A DNA stretch of 64,000 bases, from positions 36,226 to 100,225 of the forward strand of contig JBEKYM010000013.1 of the NCBI GenBank assembly GCA_049510975.1, read 5' to 3'. Made by a program: the position numbers and the translations under genes. The DNA is from JAKACA01 sp049510975. GTDB taxonomy: Bacteria; Actinomycetota; Acidimicrobiia; Acidimicrobiales; Bog-793. The notes under the pieces were generated by a model. That model saw nothing but the letters and a program-made list of their open reading frames with translations. It had not been told where the DNA came from and searched no databases. Positions 51,386 through 60,455 of the stretch are shown here, one piece after another (position 1 is the stretch's first letter; every line of letters begins with the position of its first letter).

Positions 51386-52720
51386 TCAGCCGAGGAACTG
51401 GCGGGCGAGCTGCTCGAACATCGCAGCGGACATCTCGAGCGAGTCGACGTCGACGCGCTCGTCGTCACCGTGGAACATGACGGCGAACTGCTCGAAGCTC
51501 AGCTTCTCCGAGAACATGCCGTACCCGTAGGCCGTCGTCCCGAGGCGCCGGAAGAAGCGCGCATCGGTCGCCCCCACGCTGAAGAAGGGCACGAGCGCCG
51601 CCCCCGGGTGGAAACCCTCCGACACCTTGCTCATCGCCTCCCACAACGGCGTCTCGATCGGTGACGAGCTGGCGGGGTCGTCGACCATGAACAGGATCTC
51701 GACCTTCGGCCAGAGCTCCGGCCCGATGGCCTCGGCCACGAGCGCCCGCACTTGGGCTTCGTCCTGGCCCGGAAGGGTGCGGATATCGAGCTCGAGCTCG
51801 ACGGTGTCCGGGATGACGTTGATCTTCGTACCGCCGTGCACGATGGTCGGGGCGATCGTGAGGTGCGTGCAGGCGTGGGCCTGGCGGGCCATGCCGAGGT
51901 CGGGCATGACGTCGAGCAGCTCCTCGATCCCGTCCGGGTCGAGGAGTGACCGGGCGATCTCGGGCGGCCAGCCCATACCTTCGATGAAGTTCCGCCAGGC
52001 GCTGTGGATCTGAGCGAGCGGGCGGTAGGTAGCCAGCCGCCCGACCACGGCCGCTGCCGTCACGAGGGCGTTGTCGGTGCGCAGCGGCTGCGAGGCATGG
52101 CCGGCCTCGCCGTGGATGCGAAGCCGGCACCAGCAGCTGCCCTTCTCCCCGACCATGACGGGCAGCCGGCGGCCGCTCGGGCCGTCGAGCGGGATGCCGC
52201 CGGACTCGGTGATGAGGTAGTCGCACTTGACGGCGTCGGTCTCGTGCTCGGCGAGCCAGCCGGCGCCGTGGGAGCCGAGGGCCTCCTCGTCGGCGACAGC
52301 GGCGAGCACGAGGGTGCCTTTCGGCCGGAAGCCGCTGCGGGCGAGCCGGTCGAAGGCAACCGACATCGACGCCGTGATGTTGAGCATGTCGACGGCGCCG
52401 CGGCCCCACACCTCGCCCTCGACGAGCTCGCCGCCGAACGGGTCGCGGGACCACGTGTCGGCATTCGCCGGAACGACATCGGTGTGGCCGAGCCAGCACA
52501 GCGACGGCGCTGCCGGGTCGGAGCCCTCGATCCGGCCGACCAGCGAGGCTCGGCCGGGCGACGGCTCGTACACCTCGAAGTCGACGCCGGAGCCCTCCAG
52601 CTCGGACTGCAGCAGGTCGACGCTGCGCCGCTCGTGGCCGGAGGAGGCCGAGCCGTCGTTCACGCACTCGTTTCGGATCATCTGTTGCAGGAGGTCGACG
52701 ACCTCGAGTGGTTGGGTCAT
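51386..52720 (-). CDS. M20-family metallopeptidase/amidohydrolase
   Basis: This 444-residue di-zinc hydrolase of the ArgE/DapE/CPG2 superfamily has metal ligands in WLGHTDVVPA, GRGAVDM, the catalytic-type ADEEALGS and a C-terminal MFHGDDERVD. The dimerisation lid domain occupies the middle. The substrate could be an N-acyl amino acid, a dipeptide or a related amide; sequence does not resolve it. It overlaps the GNAT gene upstream by four bases (ATGA). Confidence 0.9.
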   Translation of the reverse strand: MTQPLEVVDLLQQMIRNECVNDGSASSGHERRSVDLLQSELEGSGVDFEVYEPSPGRASLVGRIEGSDPAAPSLCWLGHTDVVPANADTWSRDPFGGELVEGEVWGRGAVDMLNITASMSVAFDRLARSGFRPKGTLVLAAVADEEALGSHGAGWLAEHETDAVKCDYLITESGGIPLDGPSGRRLPVMVGEKGSCWCRLRIHGEAGHASQPLRTDNALVTAAAVVGRLATYRPLAQIHSAWRNFIEGMGWPPEIARSLLDPDGIEELLDVMPDLGMARQAHACTHLTIAPTIVHGGTKINVIPDTVELELDIRTLPGQDEAQVRALVAEAIGPELWPKVEILFMVDDPASSSPIETPLWEAMSKVSEGFHPGAALVPFFSVGATDARFFRRLGTTAYGYGMFSEKLSFEQFAVMFHGDDERVDVDSLEMSAAMFEQLARQFLG

Positions 52721-53211
52721 GCCTGGTTCTCCTCCGCCTCGACGTTGCGCCACATCACGACGTGCGCGATGCCGACACTCTCGAACTCCTCGCCCCATGG
52801 GTGGAAGCCGGCGCGCTCGTAGAACTGCTGTGCCGGCACTCTGGCATTGCACCACAAGAAACCCCCTCCCCGCTCCGCCACATGACCCACACAGGCATCG
52901 AGCACGCGGCGGCCGATCCCCTGCGAACGGAGATCCGCCCGGGTGGCCATCCCCCGGAGCCGCCAGCACTGCGGATCGGTCCCGGGTGCGACGTCGTCGA
53001 GCAGACCCTCGGGCGGAGGGTCGCGGCGGACGTTGGCGGTGCCGACGAGCTCGCCGGTGGACTCGATGACGGCCCCGTAGATGCCGGTGTCGGACCCGTC
53101 GTCGCCGAACATGACCATGTCCTCGACATTGAGCTGGGGACGGAGCACGTCCCGGCGGAGGCGGTAGGTGCGCTCGGGCTCGACGCGTGTCACGACGATG
53201 TGGTCGACCAT
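52717..53211 (-). CDS. GNAT-family N-acetyltransferase
   Basis: This 164-residue protein has the acetyl-CoA-binding motif A RGMATRADLRSQGIGRRVLDA and the C-terminal QQFYERAGFHPWGEEF. The start at 53211 is supported by a TACGAT box seven bases upstream. It is translationally coupled with the M20 hydrolase, so acetylation and deacylation of related molecules may be linked (inference). Confidence 0.86.
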   Translation of the reverse strand: MVDHIVVTRVEPERTYRLRRDVLRPQLNVEDMVMFGDDGSDTGIYGAVIESTGELVGTANVRRDPPPEGLLDDVAPGTDPQCWRLRGMATRADLRSQGIGRRVLDACVGHVAERGGGFLWCNARVPAQQFYERAGFHPWGEEFESVGIAHVVMWRNVEAEENQA

Positions 53212-53218
53212 GCGAGCG

Positions 53219-53224
53219 ATCGTA
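53219..53224 (-). promoter_or_regulatory. Leaderless -10 box for GNAT-M20 operon
   Basis: On the minus strand TACGAT (53224-53219) precedes the ATG at 53211 by seven bases. A plus-strand GATGAT (53239-53244) six bases before the GTG at 53251 may be the divergent counterpart. Confidence 0.45.
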
Positions 53225-53250
53225 CCGAGGGGGCGTGCGATGATCGGGGT

Positions 53251-53985
53251 GTGAGGCAGGAAGCCGCCAGTTTCTCGAAGGTTGCGCCGGCATACGAGCG
53301 TGGACGCCCCGACTATCCGGCCGCCACGGCCGCCTGGATCGCAGAAGCAACCGGGCTCGGGCCCGGGCGCGTGGTCGTCGACCTGGCTGCAGGCACTGGC
53401 AAGCTCACGCGCCAGCTCGTCGGCAGCGGTGCCCGCGTGATCGCCGTCGAGCCACTCGCCGAGATGCTCGATCAGCTCGTGAGGCTGCTGCCGGACGTCG
53501 AAGCCGTCATCGGCACGGCGGAGGCGACCGGGCTGCCGGCGGCACAGGCGGCTGTGGTGACGGTCGGGCAGGCATTTCACTGGTTCGCCACGACCGAGGC
53601 ACTCGCCGAGATCGCCCGCGTGCTGGAGCCGGCCGGCTACCTCGCCCTCGTGTGGAACCAGCGGGACCTCCGCCAGGCCGTGCAGGCGGAGCTGAGCCGC
53701 ATCATGGCGCCGCACCGGCAGGCCGCGCCCTCGTATGAGTCCGGCGCCTGGGAGGCGGTGATGGAGGCGACCTCGTTGTTCGAGAAAGCCGGCGAGCACC
53801 ACGTCGACTTCACCCAGGTGCTCGACCTCGCGGGGCTGAGCGACCGGGTGGCCTCGACGAGCTTCATCGCCGGCCTGCCGCCCGACGAGCACGCCGAAGT
53901 GCTTGCCCAGGTACGAGCGCTCGTCACGGGCGACTCGGTCGAGCTCGCCTACGACTCGAGCGTCTACCTCTACCGCAAGGTCTGA
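53251..53985 (+). CDS. SAM-dependent class I methyltransferase
   Basis: This 244-residue methyltransferase has motif I VVDLAAGTGKLTRQL, the acidic residue in VIAVEPLAEM and later AVVTVGQAFHWFATTEAL and LEPAGYLALVWNQRD. This HWF-type pattern is common in methyltransferases of unassigned substrate. The N-terminus AASFSKVAPAYERGRPDYP is typical of the group. GTG start at 53251. Confidence 0.88.
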   Translation: MRQEAASFSKVAPAYERGRPDYPAATAAWIAEATGLGPGRVVVDLAAGTGKLTRQLVGSGARVIAVEPLAEMLDQLVRLLPDVEAVIGTAEATGLPAAQAAVVTVGQAFHWFATTEALAEIARVLEPAGYLALVWNQRDLRQAVQAELSRIMAPHRQAAPSYESGAWEAVMEATSLFEKAGEHHVDFTQVLDLAGLSDRVASTSFIAGLPPDEHAEVLAQVRALVTGDSVELAYDSSVYLYRKV

Positions 53986-54014
53986 GCCGCCGCCGGCGAT
54001 GACATGATGAGCAC

Positions 54015-55040
54015 GTGACGATTACCTCTCCAGCGCCTGACGTCCTCGCGGCGGTCCCGCCCGGCTCTGCTCCTGAAGGCGAACCGCCCGAAGTGAGCCG
54101 CCTCGGGATCGCCACCGCGCGCGAGCGCACCAGCCGCATCAGCCAGGCCGTCACGCTGGTGGCGGTGCTCGTGCCCCCGATCGGGCTGTTCTCGGCCATG
54201 GGGCTCTTCTGGGGCGTCGGCTTCCGCCTCACCGACTTGATCCTGTTCTGTGTCTTGTACCTGTTCACCGGTCTCGGGATCACGGTGGGCTACCACCGCT
54301 ACTTCACGCACCGATCCTTCGAAGCCGTCGCCCCGGTCAAGGTCGCCCTCGCCATCCTCGGGGCGATGACACTGCAGGGCCCGGTCACACAGTGGGTCAC
54401 GGACCACCGCAAGCACCACGCCCGTTCCGATCAGGAAGGAGACCCGCATTCGCCGCACCTGTCCGGCGACGGCTTCGCCGGTGCGGTCAAAGGGCTCTGG
54501 CACGCCCACATCGGGTGGATGTTCTCGACCAAGGGGATGGAGCGCTCGATGGCATATGGCCGCGACCTGCTCGAGGACCGGGTGATCCGCTGGATCGACC
54601 GCTTGTACCTGGTGTGGGTGGCGCTGTCGTTCGGGGTGCCGTTTCTCGTGGGGGCCGCCGTCGGCGGGTCGTGGGCCCTCGGCGTCGAGGCGATGGTCTG
54701 GGCCGGCTTGATCCGGGTCTTCGCGTTCGAGCACTCGACCTTCGCCGTCAACTCCATCTGCCACACGTTCGGCCGCCGTGCCTACGAGGCCCGCGACCAG
54801 AGCCGCAACAACTGGGTCGTGGCCCTCCTCGTGTTCGGCGAGGGGTGGCACAACAACCACCACGCCTTCCCGCGCTCGGCCCGCCACGGCCTCGGCCGGC
54901 TCCAGATCGACCTCTCCTGGTGGACGATCCGCTGCCTCGAGAAGCTGCGCCTCGCTCGCTCCGTGCGCCTGCCCACGGCGGCGCAGCTGGCGCGCACACC
55001 ACGTGCGTCGGCGGCGCCAGCACTGCAGCAGTCAGCTTGA
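54015..55040 (+). CDS. Membrane fatty acyl-CoA delta-9 desaturase
   Basis: This 341-residue integral membrane di-iron desaturase has the three histidine boxes HRYFTH, HRKHH and HNNHH (in GEGWHNNHHAFP). Hydrophobic segments flank them (AVTLVAVLVPPIGLFSAMGLF, LILFCVLYLFTGLGITVGY). It introduces a cis double bond in long-chain acyl-CoA or lipids. GTG start; CATGAT lies six bases upstream. The 3' end overlaps the convergent S51-type gene by nine bases. Confidence 0.93.
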   Translation: MTITSPAPDVLAAVPPGSAPEGEPPEVSRLGIATARERTSRISQAVTLVAVLVPPIGLFSAMGLFWGVGFRLTDLILFCVLYLFTGLGITVGYHRYFTHRSFEAVAPVKVALAILGAMTLQGPVTQWVTDHRKHHARSDQEGDPHSPHLSGDGFAGAVKGLWHAHIGWMFSTKGMERSMAYGRDLLEDRVIRWIDRLYLVWVALSFGVPFLVGAAVGGSWALGVEAMVWAGLIRVFAFEHSTFAVNSICHTFGRRAYEARDQSRNNWVVALLVFGEGWHNNHHAFPRSARHGLGRLQIDLSWWTIRCLEKLRLARSVRLPTAAQLARTPRASAAPALQQSA

Positions 55041-55844
55041 GGCGGCTCCGGCTGCCACCGACAAGGTCGAACCGGCCGGGTACTCGACGCGGTCGCCCTC
55101 CGGCCGGAGGACCCAGGCAGACTGGCGGCCGGCGACGGTGAAGCTGCGGACGCCGTGCGAGGCGGCCTCTGCCGTGACGATGGCCGTGTCCTCGTCGACA
55201 CCGACGACGGTCACGCTCGCCGGCACGCGGGCGGCGTACCTGCCGGCGAGCTCGGGGGCCCAATGGATCATGCGATCGAAGTGGGGGATGACGGCCACCT
55301 CGGGGATCGTCGCCAGCCCGGTGGGCTCGGGCATGGGGGCGGCGGCCAGGCCAGCCCCGCTGGCGGCGGCGGCCGCCCGCATCGCCCGCACGTCCTCGGC
55401 GACGTAGCTGAGGGCACACGCCCCTGCCGAGCAGCCCGCTAGGGCCGTGCCGCCGCGCCAGGCCTCGACGATGGCCGACCAGACGAGCGTGTCACGCAGC
55501 GTGGAGGCCAGGTACCCAGGGTTGCCGCCCGACAGGTAGACGAGGCCGGCGCCGGCCACGAGGCCGGCCAGGTCCTCTCGTTGGGCGTCCTCGCGCGTCA
55601 GCACCCGAAGCGGCACCGGCTCGACACCCATCCGCTCGAAGTGCCGGGCGCCGAGGTCGAGCCAGCGCCCGACGCTGCCCTCACCCTCCTCGGCTGCCGC
55701 CGTCGGCAGGAACACCGCCCTCGCCGGCCTCCCGGCCAGCAAACCCCGGTCCACCTCGACCATGACATCGAGGTACTCGCCGCTGCCCACGAGGGCGACC
55801 GGACCCGGCGACGAGGGGGACGTTTGTTCGGAAGACCCAGGCAC
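55032..55844 (-). CDS. Peptidase S51 / cyanophycinase-like protein
   Basis: This 270-residue protein of the class I amidotransferase-like S51 family has the nucleophile Ser in LAGCSAGACAL and the preceding YLSGGNPGYL. VVGVDEDTAIV near the C-terminus fits cyanophycinase-like members. No cyanophycin synthetase is in the window, so a more general dipeptidase or isoaspartyl-peptide role is possible. The GTG start at 55844 lies seven bases after TACCCT. Confidence 0.8.
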   Translation of the reverse strand: MPGSSEQTSPSSPGPVALVGSGEYLDVMVEVDRGLLAGRPARAVFLPTAAAEEGEGSVGRWLDLGARHFERMGVEPVPLRVLTREDAQREDLAGLVAGAGLVYLSGGNPGYLASTLRDTLVWSAIVEAWRGGTALAGCSAGACALSYVAEDVRAMRAAAAASGAGLAAAPMPEPTGLATIPEVAVIPHFDRMIHWAPELAGRYAARVPASVTVVGVDEDTAIVTAEAASHGVRSFTVAGRQSAWVLRPEGDRVEYPAGSTLSVAAGAASS

Positions 55845-55850
55845 CGGCTT

Positions 55851-55857
55851 TAGGGTA
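55851..55857. promoter_or_regulatory. Symmetric bidirectional -10 element (S51 gene / ABC-F gene)
   Basis: TAGGGTA reads TAGGGT on the plus strand (55851-55856) and TACCCT on the minus strand (55857-55852). On the minus side it is seven bases from the GTG at 55844; on the plus side 14 bases from the ATG at 55871. Five bases are shared by both -10 boxes. Confidence 0.5.
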
Positions 55858-55870
55858 CAGACCGACCACC

Positions 55871-57472
55871 ATGTTGACCGTCACCGACCTCGAGCTCGTC
55901 ATCGCCGGTCGCCAGCTCATGCAGCCGGCGACGTTCCAGGTCGCGCCCGGCGACCGGATCGGTCTCGTCGGCCGCAACGGCGCCGGCAAGACGACCCTTG
56001 CCAAGGTGCTCGCCGGCGAAGCCATGCCGGCCAATGGCCAGATCCGCAGCTCCGAACCCGTCGCCTACCTCCCGCAGGACCCGCGCACCGGCGACCTCGA
56101 GGTCAAGGCGATGGACCGTATCCTCAGCGCTCGCGGCCTCGACAACGTCATCCGCCAGCTCGACGCCGCCCGCCACGCCATGTCGGACGGCGATCAGGGG
56201 CGCCAGGACGCCGCCATGGCGAGGTACTCCCGCCTCGAGGAGCGCTTCCATCTCCTCGGCGGCTGGACGGCCGAAGCCGAGGCGGCTTCGATCGCCTCCA
56301 GCCTCGGCTTGCCCGAACGTGTGCTCAGCCAGTCGCTCGGGACCCTGTCCGGCGGCCAGCGCCGCCGCGTCGAGCTGTCCCGCGTGCTGTTCTCCGAAGC
56401 TCCTACGCTCGTGCTCGACGAGCCGACGAACCACTTGGACGCCGACTCGATCGTGTGGTTGAAGGGGTACCTCAGAGCCCACGACGGCGGGCTCATCGTG
56501 ATCAGTCACGATGCCGACCTCCTTGAGGCGGTCGTGAACCGGGTCTTCCACCTCGACGCCACGCGCTGTGAGCTCGACGTCTACCGAGTCGGGTGGAAGG
56601 CGTACCTCGAGCAGCTCGCCACCGACGAGCGCCGCCGCCGCCGCGAACGCCAGAACGCCGAACGTAAGGTCGTGGCACTCCGCTCGCAGGCCGATCGCAT
56701 GCGAGCCAAGGCGACGAAGGCCCGCATGGCGCACAACCTCGACCGCCGCGCCGCCCGCCTCGAGTCCGGCATCGAGCAGGTGCGGCAGTCGGACAAGGTC
56801 GCCAAGCTGCGTTTCCCGAAGCCGAGCCCGTGCGGGCGCACGCCGCTCACGGCCACCGATCTTATGAAGTCCTACGGCTCGCTCGAGGTCTTCTGCGGCG
56901 TCGACCTTGCCGTCGACCGAGGGAGCCGAGTCGTCGTGCTCGGCCTGAACGGCGCCGGGAAGACGACGCTGCTTCGTCTCCTCGGTGGCATCGAGACGCC
57001 CGACGCCGGCGAAGTCCATCACGGCCACGGGCTCAAGCTCGGCTACTACGCCCAGGAGCACGAGACGCTCAAACCCGATCAGTCCGTCTGGGACAACGTC
57101 CGTCACACCGCACCGCCGGAGGTGACCGATGCCGAGCTGAGGCGGATGCTGGGGTCGTTCCTGTTCGGGGGCGAGCGGATCCAGCAGCCGGCGGGCACGC
57201 TGTCCGGCGGTGAGAAGACGCGGCTGGCCCTCGCCACGCTCGTCGTCTCGTCGGCGAACGTGCTGCTGCTCGACGAGCCGACCAACAACCTCGACCCGGC
57301 GAGCCGGGCGGAGGTCTTGAAGGCGCTGCATACCTACGAGGGTGCCATCGTCCTCGTGACCCACGACCCGGGCGCCGTCGACGCCCTTTCACCCGACCGC
57401 GTCATCCTCATGCCGGACGGTGTCGAGGACTCCTGGAGCGACGACCTCGAGGACCTCGTGGCCCTCGCCTGA
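55871..57472 (+). CDS. ABC-F family ATPase (ribosome-associated type)
   Basis: This 533-residue soluble protein has two ABC domains. The first has GRNGAGKTT, LSGGQRRRVELSR and LDEPTNHLDADS. The second has GLNGAGKTTLLR, LSGGEKTRLALA and LDEPTNNLDPAS. A charged helical linker between them (RRRRERQNAERK) corresponds to the P-site tRNA interaction motif region. It has no membrane segments. Family members act on stalled ribosomes or protect them from antibiotics; which role applies here is open. Confidence 0.93.
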   Translation: MLTVTDLELVIAGRQLMQPATFQVAPGDRIGLVGRNGAGKTTLAKVLAGEAMPANGQIRSSEPVAYLPQDPRTGDLEVKAMDRILSARGLDNVIRQLDAARHAMSDGDQGRQDAAMARYSRLEERFHLLGGWTAEAEAASIASSLGLPERVLSQSLGTLSGGQRRRVELSRVLFSEAPTLVLDEPTNHLDADSIVWLKGYLRAHDGGLIVISHDADLLEAVVNRVFHLDATRCELDVYRVGWKAYLEQLATDERRRRRERQNAERKVVALRSQADRMRAKATKARMAHNLDRRAARLESGIEQVRQSDKVAKLRFPKPSPCGRTPLTATDLMKSYGSLEVFCGVDLAVDRGSRVVVLGLNGAGKTTLLRLLGGIETPDAGEVHHGHGLKLGYYAQEHETLKPDQSVWDNVRHTAPPEVTDAELRRMLGSFLFGGERIQQPAGTLSGGEKTRLALATLVVSSANVLLLDEPTNNLDPASRAEVLKALHTYEGAIVLVTHDPGAVDALSPDRVILMPDGVEDSWSDDLEDLVALA

Positions 57473-57526
57473 GGTTGGTGAGAACGCCCCCGAGCCTCGT
57501 ACTCGAAACGCTGAGAGCCAGCGGGC

Positions 57527-58084
57527 TCAAGGGAGCAGACGGTGGTAGCGGATCTCGACCGCCTGCCCGCCGCCGCGCTCGAACAAGGCGCTCGAGCCGT
57601 CGGGCCTCCACGCGAAACGCTCGTAGAAGCGCCGGGCGCCGGGGTTCTCCTCGAAGACCCAGAGGATCGCTTCGGTGTAGCCCTCCTCGGCGAGCCGCTG
57701 GAGCGCCACCGTCATGAGGGCGCTTCCGACACCGCTGCGCCAGTAGTCCGGGTGGATGTAGACGGCCCAGATCTCGCCGGTCGTGGCGCTGCGGTCGTCG
57801 TCTCGGCTCGGACCGGCACACAACCAGCCGGCAACCTCGCCGTCGTACTCGGCCACGAGGTTGAAGACCCTCGGGTCGTCCGGGCGGGCGATGTGGAGGC
57901 GGCGCCGCTCGGTCGCCCCGGCCTTCTCCTCGCTGAGGTCGTCGAGGTAGCGGTCGGGCATGATCCCGCGGTAGGCGAGCTGCCAGGCCGCCACTTGTGC
58001 CTCGGTGATGGCGGCGGCGTCGCCGATGCCGGCGGAGCGGATGGTGATCCGAGGCGCTTGTATCGGTTCGGGCATCGACTCCAT
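57527..58084 (-). CDS. GNAT-family N-acetyltransferase
   Basis: This 185-residue enzyme has the acetyl-CoA motif AVYIHPDYWRSGVGSALMTVALQ and the C-terminal WVFEENPGARRFYERFAWRPDG. The N-terminal AAAITEAQVAAWQLAYRGIMPD is characteristic of a widespread subgroup. The ATG at 58084 is used; an ATG at 58075 is equally possible. Substrate unknown. Confidence 0.86.
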   Translation of the reverse strand: MESMPEPIQAPRITIRSAGIGDAAAITEAQVAAWQLAYRGIMPDRYLDDLSEEKAGATERRRLHIARPDDPRVFNLVAEYDGEVAGWLCAGPSRDDDRSATTGEIWAVYIHPDYWRSGVGSALMTVALQRLAEEGYTEAILWVFEENPGARRFYERFAWRPDGSSALFERGGGQAVEIRYHRLLP

Positions 58085-58146
58085 ATCAGATCTTCGCGGA
58101 TCTGGCGCACGAGCGCGGCGGCATCGGTCCTCCGGCTCTGGCGTCT

Positions 58147-58167
58147 ACGAACAAGCGTTCGTATACT
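58147..58167 (+). promoter_or_regulatory. LexA (SOS) box overlapping imuA' -10
   Basis: ACGAAC-aagc-GTTCGT (58147-58162) is a perfect 6+6 palindrome matching the actinobacterial LexA box CGAAC-N4-GTTCG. It shares its last base with the -10 box TATACT (58162-58167). The ATG at 58174 follows six bases later, so the transcript is predicted to be leaderless and tightly LexA-repressed. Confidence 0.85.
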
Positions 58168-58173
58168 GAGCAG

Positions 58174-58866
58174 ATGGCCATGACGGCTACCGCCCCTGTC
58201 GAGGTTGCCGCACCCGCCGGCCGAGTTACACCCGCCGGCCGGACGGAGCTGCACCGGCTGGGGGCAAAAGTCCGGCCGACCAGCTTTGCCGGCGAGCACC
58301 TGTTGCCGGTCACGCCGGCCCTGCAAGCCATCCTGCCGGCCGGCGGGCTGCAGCGAGGCTCGACGGTCGTGGTCGATTCCCGGCAGTCCTCCGGAGCGAC
58401 GACGCTTGCGTTCGAGTTGCTCGCCGGCCCTTCGGTGGGGGGGTACTGGTGCGCGGTGGGGGGTTTCTCGGAGATGGGGGCCCTGGCGGCGGCCGAGCGG
58501 GGGATCGACCTTGCCCGGCTCGTCATCGTGCCGTTCCTGGGGTCGCCGGACCGGTGGCTGCAGGTCCTCGCCACCCTCTTCGACTCGGTCGATGCCGTGC
58601 TCTTTGCCCCGCGGGCGGCGGTGCGACAGTCCGATGCCCGCCGGCTCGCCGCCCGGTCACGTGACCGCGGGTCGGTGCTGATCGTGCTCGACCATCAAGG
58701 CCACTGGTCGGGCCCGAGCGACCTGCGCTGCACCGTGACCGGCTCGCAGTGGTCCGGTCTGTCCCGTGGTCATGGGCTCCTGGCAAGCCGGCGTTACGAG
58801 CTGGAGGTGAGCGGGCGGGGGGCGGCTGCCCGCCCGCGCCGGGCACCGTTGCAGCTGCCGGCGTGA
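58174..58866 (+). CDS. imuA': ImuA'-like mutasome protein (RecA-fold accessory)
   Basis: This 230-residue, RecA-like accessory protein is encoded directly upstream of ImuB. It resembles the mycobacterial ImuA' group by position, size and weak RecA-fold features (GGLQRGSTVVVDS, LARLVIVPFLGSPDRWLQVLATLFDSVDAVL, VLIVLDHQGHW). It lacks a convincing Walker A lysine. ImuA' works with ImuB and DnaE2 in damage-induced mutagenesis. The upstream LexA box fits SOS induction. Confidence 0.82.
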   Translation: MAMTATAPVEVAAPAGRVTPAGRTELHRLGAKVRPTSFAGEHLLPVTPALQAILPAGGLQRGSTVVVDSRQSSGATTLAFELLAGPSVGGYWCAVGGFSEMGALAAAERGIDLARLVIVPFLGSPDRWLQVLATLFDSVDAVLFAPRAAVRQSDARRLAARSRDRGSVLIVLDHQGHWSGPSDLRCTVTGSQWSGLSRGHGLLASRRYELEVSGRGAAARPRRAPLQLPA

Positions 58867-58877
58867 GGGGAATCGGC

Positions 58878-60455
58878 ATGCGGACGCTCGTGGTCTGGTG
58901 CCCCGACTGGCCGCTCGTCGCCGCCGGCCTGGCAGACGTCCCTTCCGCCGTGCTGCGGGCGAACCGGGTCACGGTCTGCTCGGCGGCGGCGAGAGGAGAG
59001 GGTGTCGCTCTCCGGCAACGGCGACGTGAGGCGGAGGCGGCCTGCCCTCAGCTCGTGCTCGTCGCTGAGGACATGGGGCGGGACATGCGCTCCTTCGAAG
59101 CCGTCGTGAGCGCCGTGGCGAGTTTCACTCCCCGTGTCGAAGTGAGCCGCCCGGGGGTGTGCTCGCTGCCGGTGAAGGGGCCCTCCCGGTATTTCGGTGG
59201 CGAGGGACCGCTTGCCGCCCGGCTTGCCGGCGCTGTGAACGGGGTCGTGGCGGCTCGACACGGGCCGCCCTGTCGGATCGGGATCGCCGATTCACCGTTT
59301 GCCGCCCGGCTGGCGGCACAGAGCGCCGGCGTTGCCGGCACGAGCGCCGTGATCGTTGCACCGGGGGAGACGGCCACCTGGCTCGCCGGCCTCCCCGTCG
59401 CCGCCCTCGGCCGCCGCGACCTCGCCGACCTGCTCAACCGGCTCGGCATCCGGCGGATCGGCGAGTTCGCCGCTCTGGATGAGGCGTTGGTGGGGGGGCG
59501 TTTCGGGTCAGAGGGGTTGGAGGCTCATCGGTTGGCACGGGGGCTCGACGACCATGTTCTCGCCCTCTGCGACCCGCCGCCCGACCTCACGGTCGAGCGA
59601 GAGCTCGAGTCGCCCGTCGATCAAGTCGACACCGTGGCCTTCATCGCCACCGGTATCGCCGACGAGTTGATGGAGCGTCTTTCCCCCCATGGCCTTGCCT
59701 GCACGAGGCTCTTGGTCGAGGCAGCTACCGAGCACGCAGAGGAGTTGAGCCGGTGGTGGAGGGCCGACCGCCCCTTCACGTCGCGGGCGATGGTGGACCG
59801 GGTCCGCTGGCAGCTCGAAGGGTGGATGTCGTCTGCAGCCGATGCCCCTAGTGCCGGCATCACCCTCGTTCGCCTCACCGCCGGCGAGGTCGTGCCCGAT
59901 TCGGGCCGCCAGGTCGGGCTCTTCGGAGGCCCGGCGGAGGCGAGTCAGCGGGTGGAACGCGGGATCGCCCGCATCCAGGGACTGCTCGGGCACACCGCCA
60001 TCGGCACGGCCGTGCTCACTGGGGGGAGGGGGCCGGTGGAGCAGGTGTGCTTCGTCCCGTGGGGGGATCCTCGTGAGGAGCCGGAGGAAGCCCGTTACCC
60101 CTGGCCCGGTCGGGTCCCGTCTCCAGCGCCGGCCATCGTCTACGGGGATCCGGTAGCTGTCGAGCTGCTCGCTGCAACCGGCGAACCTGTCGGCGTCACG
60201 GGTCGAGGCCAATGCAGCGCGGCGCCCGCCCAGGTCCGTCGCTTGTCACCGGGTTCGCCGCCGGCCGGGTGCTCCCCGGCGAGCCGGGTGGCGACGGTCG
60301 TCGGGTGGGCCGGCCCGTGGCCGGCCGAAGAACGCTGGTGGGATGCGAACGGCTACCGCCGGCGGGCGCGCCTCCAGCTGCTCCTCGAGGACGGAAGTGC
60401 TCACTTGCTGGTTCTCGAGCGCGGCTGCTGGGGGATCGAAGCCACCTACGACTGA
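58878..60455 (+). CDS. imuB: ImuB, Y-family polymerase-like mutasome hub
   Basis: This 525-residue Y-family homologue starts MRTLVVWCPDWPLVAAG. The usual catalytic acidic residues are absent or replaced (CPDWPL in place of the DxD-type motif; GVCSLPVKGPSRYFGG in the second carboxylate region), as in other ImuB proteins. It is thus probably a non-catalytic adaptor for the sliding clamp and DnaE2. The C-terminal half is the variable interaction region. It follows imuA' by 11 bases; dnaE2 is not in this window. Confidence 0.88.
   Translation: MRTLVVWCPDWPLVAAGLADVPSAVLRANRVTVCSAAARGEGVALRQRRREAEAACPQLVLVAEDMGRDMRSFEAVVSAVASFTPRVEVSRPGVCSLPVKGPSRYFGGEGPLAARLAGAVNGVVAARHGPPCRIGIADSPFAARLAAQSAGVAGTSAVIVAPGETATWLAGLPVAALGRRDLADLLNRLGIRRIGEFAALDEALVGGRFGSEGLEAHRLARGLDDHVLALCDPPPDLTVERELESPVDQVDTVAFIATGIADELMERLSPHGLACTRLLVEAATEHAEELSRWWRADRPFTSRAMVDRVRWQLEGWMSSAADAPSAGITLVRLTAGEVVPDSGRQVGLFGGPAEASQRVERGIARIQGLLGHTAIGTAVLTGGRGPVEQVCFVPWGDPREEPEEARYPWPGRVPSPAPAIVYGDPVAVELLAATGEPVGVTGRGQCSAAPAQVRRLSPGSPPAGCSPASRVATVVGWAGPWPAEERWWDANGYRRRARLQLLLEDGSAHLLVLERGCWGIEATYD

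Noticed and set aside
55032..55844. Calling the S51-family protein a true cyanophycinase
   Set aside because: The nucleophile motif fits the family, but no cyanophycin synthetase is nearby and subfamily-specific residues cannot be judged by eye.
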